Source: Candidatus Babelota bacterium
GTDB taxonomy: Bacteria > JAGOBX01
Length of the DNA stretch: 7,808 nucleotides
Assembly: GCA_017999075.1 (NCBI GenBank)
Contig: JAGOBX010000154.1
Coordinates: 1-7,808, forward strand
Direction of reading: 5' to 3'
How positions within the stretch are numbered: the first letter of the stretch is position 1; each line of letters begins with the position of its first letter. The notes beneath the pieces are model-generated. The model was not told the origin of the DNA, did not search any database, and saw only the letters and a list, made by a program, of their open reading frames with translations. The position numbers were made by a program, and so were the translations under genes. Of the stretch, positions 6,727 to 7,808 are shown one piece after another.

Positions 6727-7808
6727 ATGAAAATGAAAAAAATAATGATAATCGTTTTTTTTGTTTTTTTTAATAATCTGTTTCTTATACATTTTTTATT
6801 AGGTTCAGAGTTATCGGATTATATCTCGTTAAACGGCGAAGCGCGTTCTTATTTTTTCAGCGGTAATTATTCTGGAAAAACTTTAACCCGTCAGGATTTT
6901 TCGATTGGCGGAAAATTATCAATGGAAATAAAAAATAAAGCAAATAATATAAATTTAGGATTAACAGGCTATACTTCTCAGGGGCTTGGATTAAATTCTG
7001 ATAATAAAGCGGTTTATGGATTATTAGGAAAAAATACTGATAATACTCATAAAAATTATACGGTTTTAGGCGAAATATATCTCCTGATGAAGTATAAAAA
7101 ATATTCGTTTAAAATCGGAAGGCAGGAAATTAACACGCCTTGGCTTAATATACATGATTCTCGTATGACTCCTTATACTTACGAGGCTGTTTATGGAGCT
7201 TATACATCAGAAAAAAATATTTTTATTTTATCTTACGTTGATAAAATAAAAAATAAAAATGAAACTGATTTTATTTCTTTTCCTAAAAGACTTGGTTTGA
7301 CTGAAGAACACAAACCTTTTTACATTGCCGGCATAAAAAACTCTAATTATTTAAAAACCGAGTTATGGTATTATATGTTGGAGGATGTTTGGTCAGATTA
7401 TTACTGCAGTTTTCAGAAATCGCTGAAATATGCCGATAAAATAAATTCTTTTCACGAAATACGCTATTTAAGAAGACTTGATGAAGGAGATAGAATTTAT
7501 GGAAGAATTAATACATATATGTTTGGAATAATCAACACATTTAAATATTTGGATCATTCGTTTGGAATTACTTATTCTTCAATCGGCAACAATAATCTTG
7601 ATAGGTTGTGGGGACATAGCGCCGCTATTTCTGTACAAATTGAATCAGTAGACGATGCGAAAGAAACCGGATGGCAATTTTCTTATGGGTATGATATGAA
7701 AAATTTCACAAACTTGAATTTGAATTTCAAAAGTCTTTACGCTTTTTTTGACAGGCCAGATTCATTAGGAAATGATAAAGAAGAATTTAATTTAGAAATT
7801 AATTACAA
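6727..7808 (+). CDS. OprD-family outer-membrane porin, N-terminal part (runs off the right edge)
   Basis: There are 360 complete codons with no stop before the edge. The protein starts MKMKK, followed by a long hydrophobic stretch (about 6-25) and LLGSELS, a Sec signal peptide with probable cleavage near residues 26-28. The mature part alternates polar and hydrophobic residues, as in beta-barrel strands. It contains the OprD hallmark FKIGRQEINTPWLNIHDSRMTP (128-149), matching the family's GRQ-x-x-x-TP...DSRM-x-P pattern, followed by YTYEAVYGAY. OprD-type porins form monomeric 18-strand barrels of roughly 400-450 residues that pass small, often carboxylate-bearing, solutes across the outer membrane. 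About a fifth of the protein is probably missing. The substrate is not predictable. The signal-peptide codons include T8-G-T8 (6755-6771). The gene lies 127 nt after the glycan genes and probably has its own promoter, though I could not identify one. Confidence 0.85.
   Translation, partial: MKMKKIMIIVFFVFFNNLFLIHFLLGSELSDYISLNGEARSYFFSGNYSGKTLTRQDFSIGGKLSMEIKNKANNINLGLTGYTSQGLGLNSDNKAVYGLLGKNTDNTHKNYTVLGEIYLLMKYKKYSFKIGRQEINTPWLNIHDSRMTPYTYEAVYGAYTSEKNIFILSYVDKIKNKNETDFISFPKRLGLTEEHKPFYIAGIKNSNYLKTELWYYMLEDVWSDYYCSFQKSLKYADKINSFHEIRYLRRLDEGDRIYGRINTYMFGIINTFKYLDHSFGITYSSIGNNNLDRLWGHSAAISVQIESVDDAKETGWQFSYGYDMKNFTNLNLNFKSLYAFFDRPDSLGNDKEEFNLEINY

Larger units (their letters stand above)
6612..6771 (+). 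repeat. Pair of imperfect direct repeats, ATAATCG plus T-G-T tract
   Basis: Copy 1 (6612-6632) reads ATAATCG, T7, G, T6 in the spacer. Copy 2 (6748-6771) reads ATAATCG, T8, G, T8 inside the porin signal-peptide codons. The seven-base head is identical and the tails differ only in T-tract length. The copies start 136 nt apart. Low complexity makes chance a serious alternative. Confidence 0.5.

Noticed and set aside
1-7808. CRISPR arrays, tRNA or rRNA genes, insertion sequences
   Set aside because: I saw no regularly spaced repeats, no tRNA-like cloverleaf sequence, no rRNA motifs and no transposase-like ORF on either strand.

Overview
The window is a very AT-rich stretch from a bacterium. It is densely coding, and every supported gene is on the + strand. 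TGG encodes Trp and TGA is used nowhere inside the genes, so the standard bacterial code fits. The partial gene at the right edge encodes a signal-peptide-bearing OprD-type outer-membrane porin, so the host should be Gram-negative. I cannot place it below that level. AT-rich lineages such as Campylobacterota, Deferribacteres or Elusimicrobiota are possible, but nothing here decides between them.

Positions 1-6599 look like part of a surface-polysaccharide (O-antigen or capsule type) locus. In order it holds: the last 18 codons of a probable hexapeptide-repeat acyltransferase (2-58); a GT-B fold glycosyltransferase with an atypical active-site motif (130-1212); a GT2-family GT-A glycosyltransferase (1209-2081, overlapping the previous gene by 4 nt); a multi-spanning Wzy/WaaL-like O-antigen polymerase or ligase (2169-3452); a canonical GT4 glycosyltransferase with an intact EX7E motif (3485-4657); a class I SAM methyltransferase with an N-terminal CxxC...CxxC metal-binding knuckle (4664-5533); and a radical SAM/SPASM enzyme (5508-6599, overlapping the methyltransferase by 26 nt). 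The likely division of labour is that the glycosyltransferases build a repeat unit on a lipid carrier, the acyl- and methyltransferases decorate it, and the membrane protein polymerises or ligates it. The radical SAM enzyme has no assignable substrate. No flippase, initiating phosphoglycosyltransferase or nucleotide-sugar synthesis gene lies in the window, so the locus must continue upstream or those genes lie elsewhere.

Positions 6600-6726 are a 127-nt spacer with a weak hairpin followed by a T run. The porin gene then starts with the only strong Shine-Dalgarno sequence in the window and runs off the right edge. It is probably a separate transcription unit.

I did not find a clearly new system. 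The points most worth a second look are the overlapping methyltransferase/radical SAM pair inside a glycan locus, the porin signal-peptide region with its T8-G-T8 tract and a matching copy in the upstream spacer, in-frame homopolymer tracts in the polymerase and other genes, the atypical active site of the first glycosyltransferase, and the contrast in ribosome-binding sites between the glycan genes and the porin.
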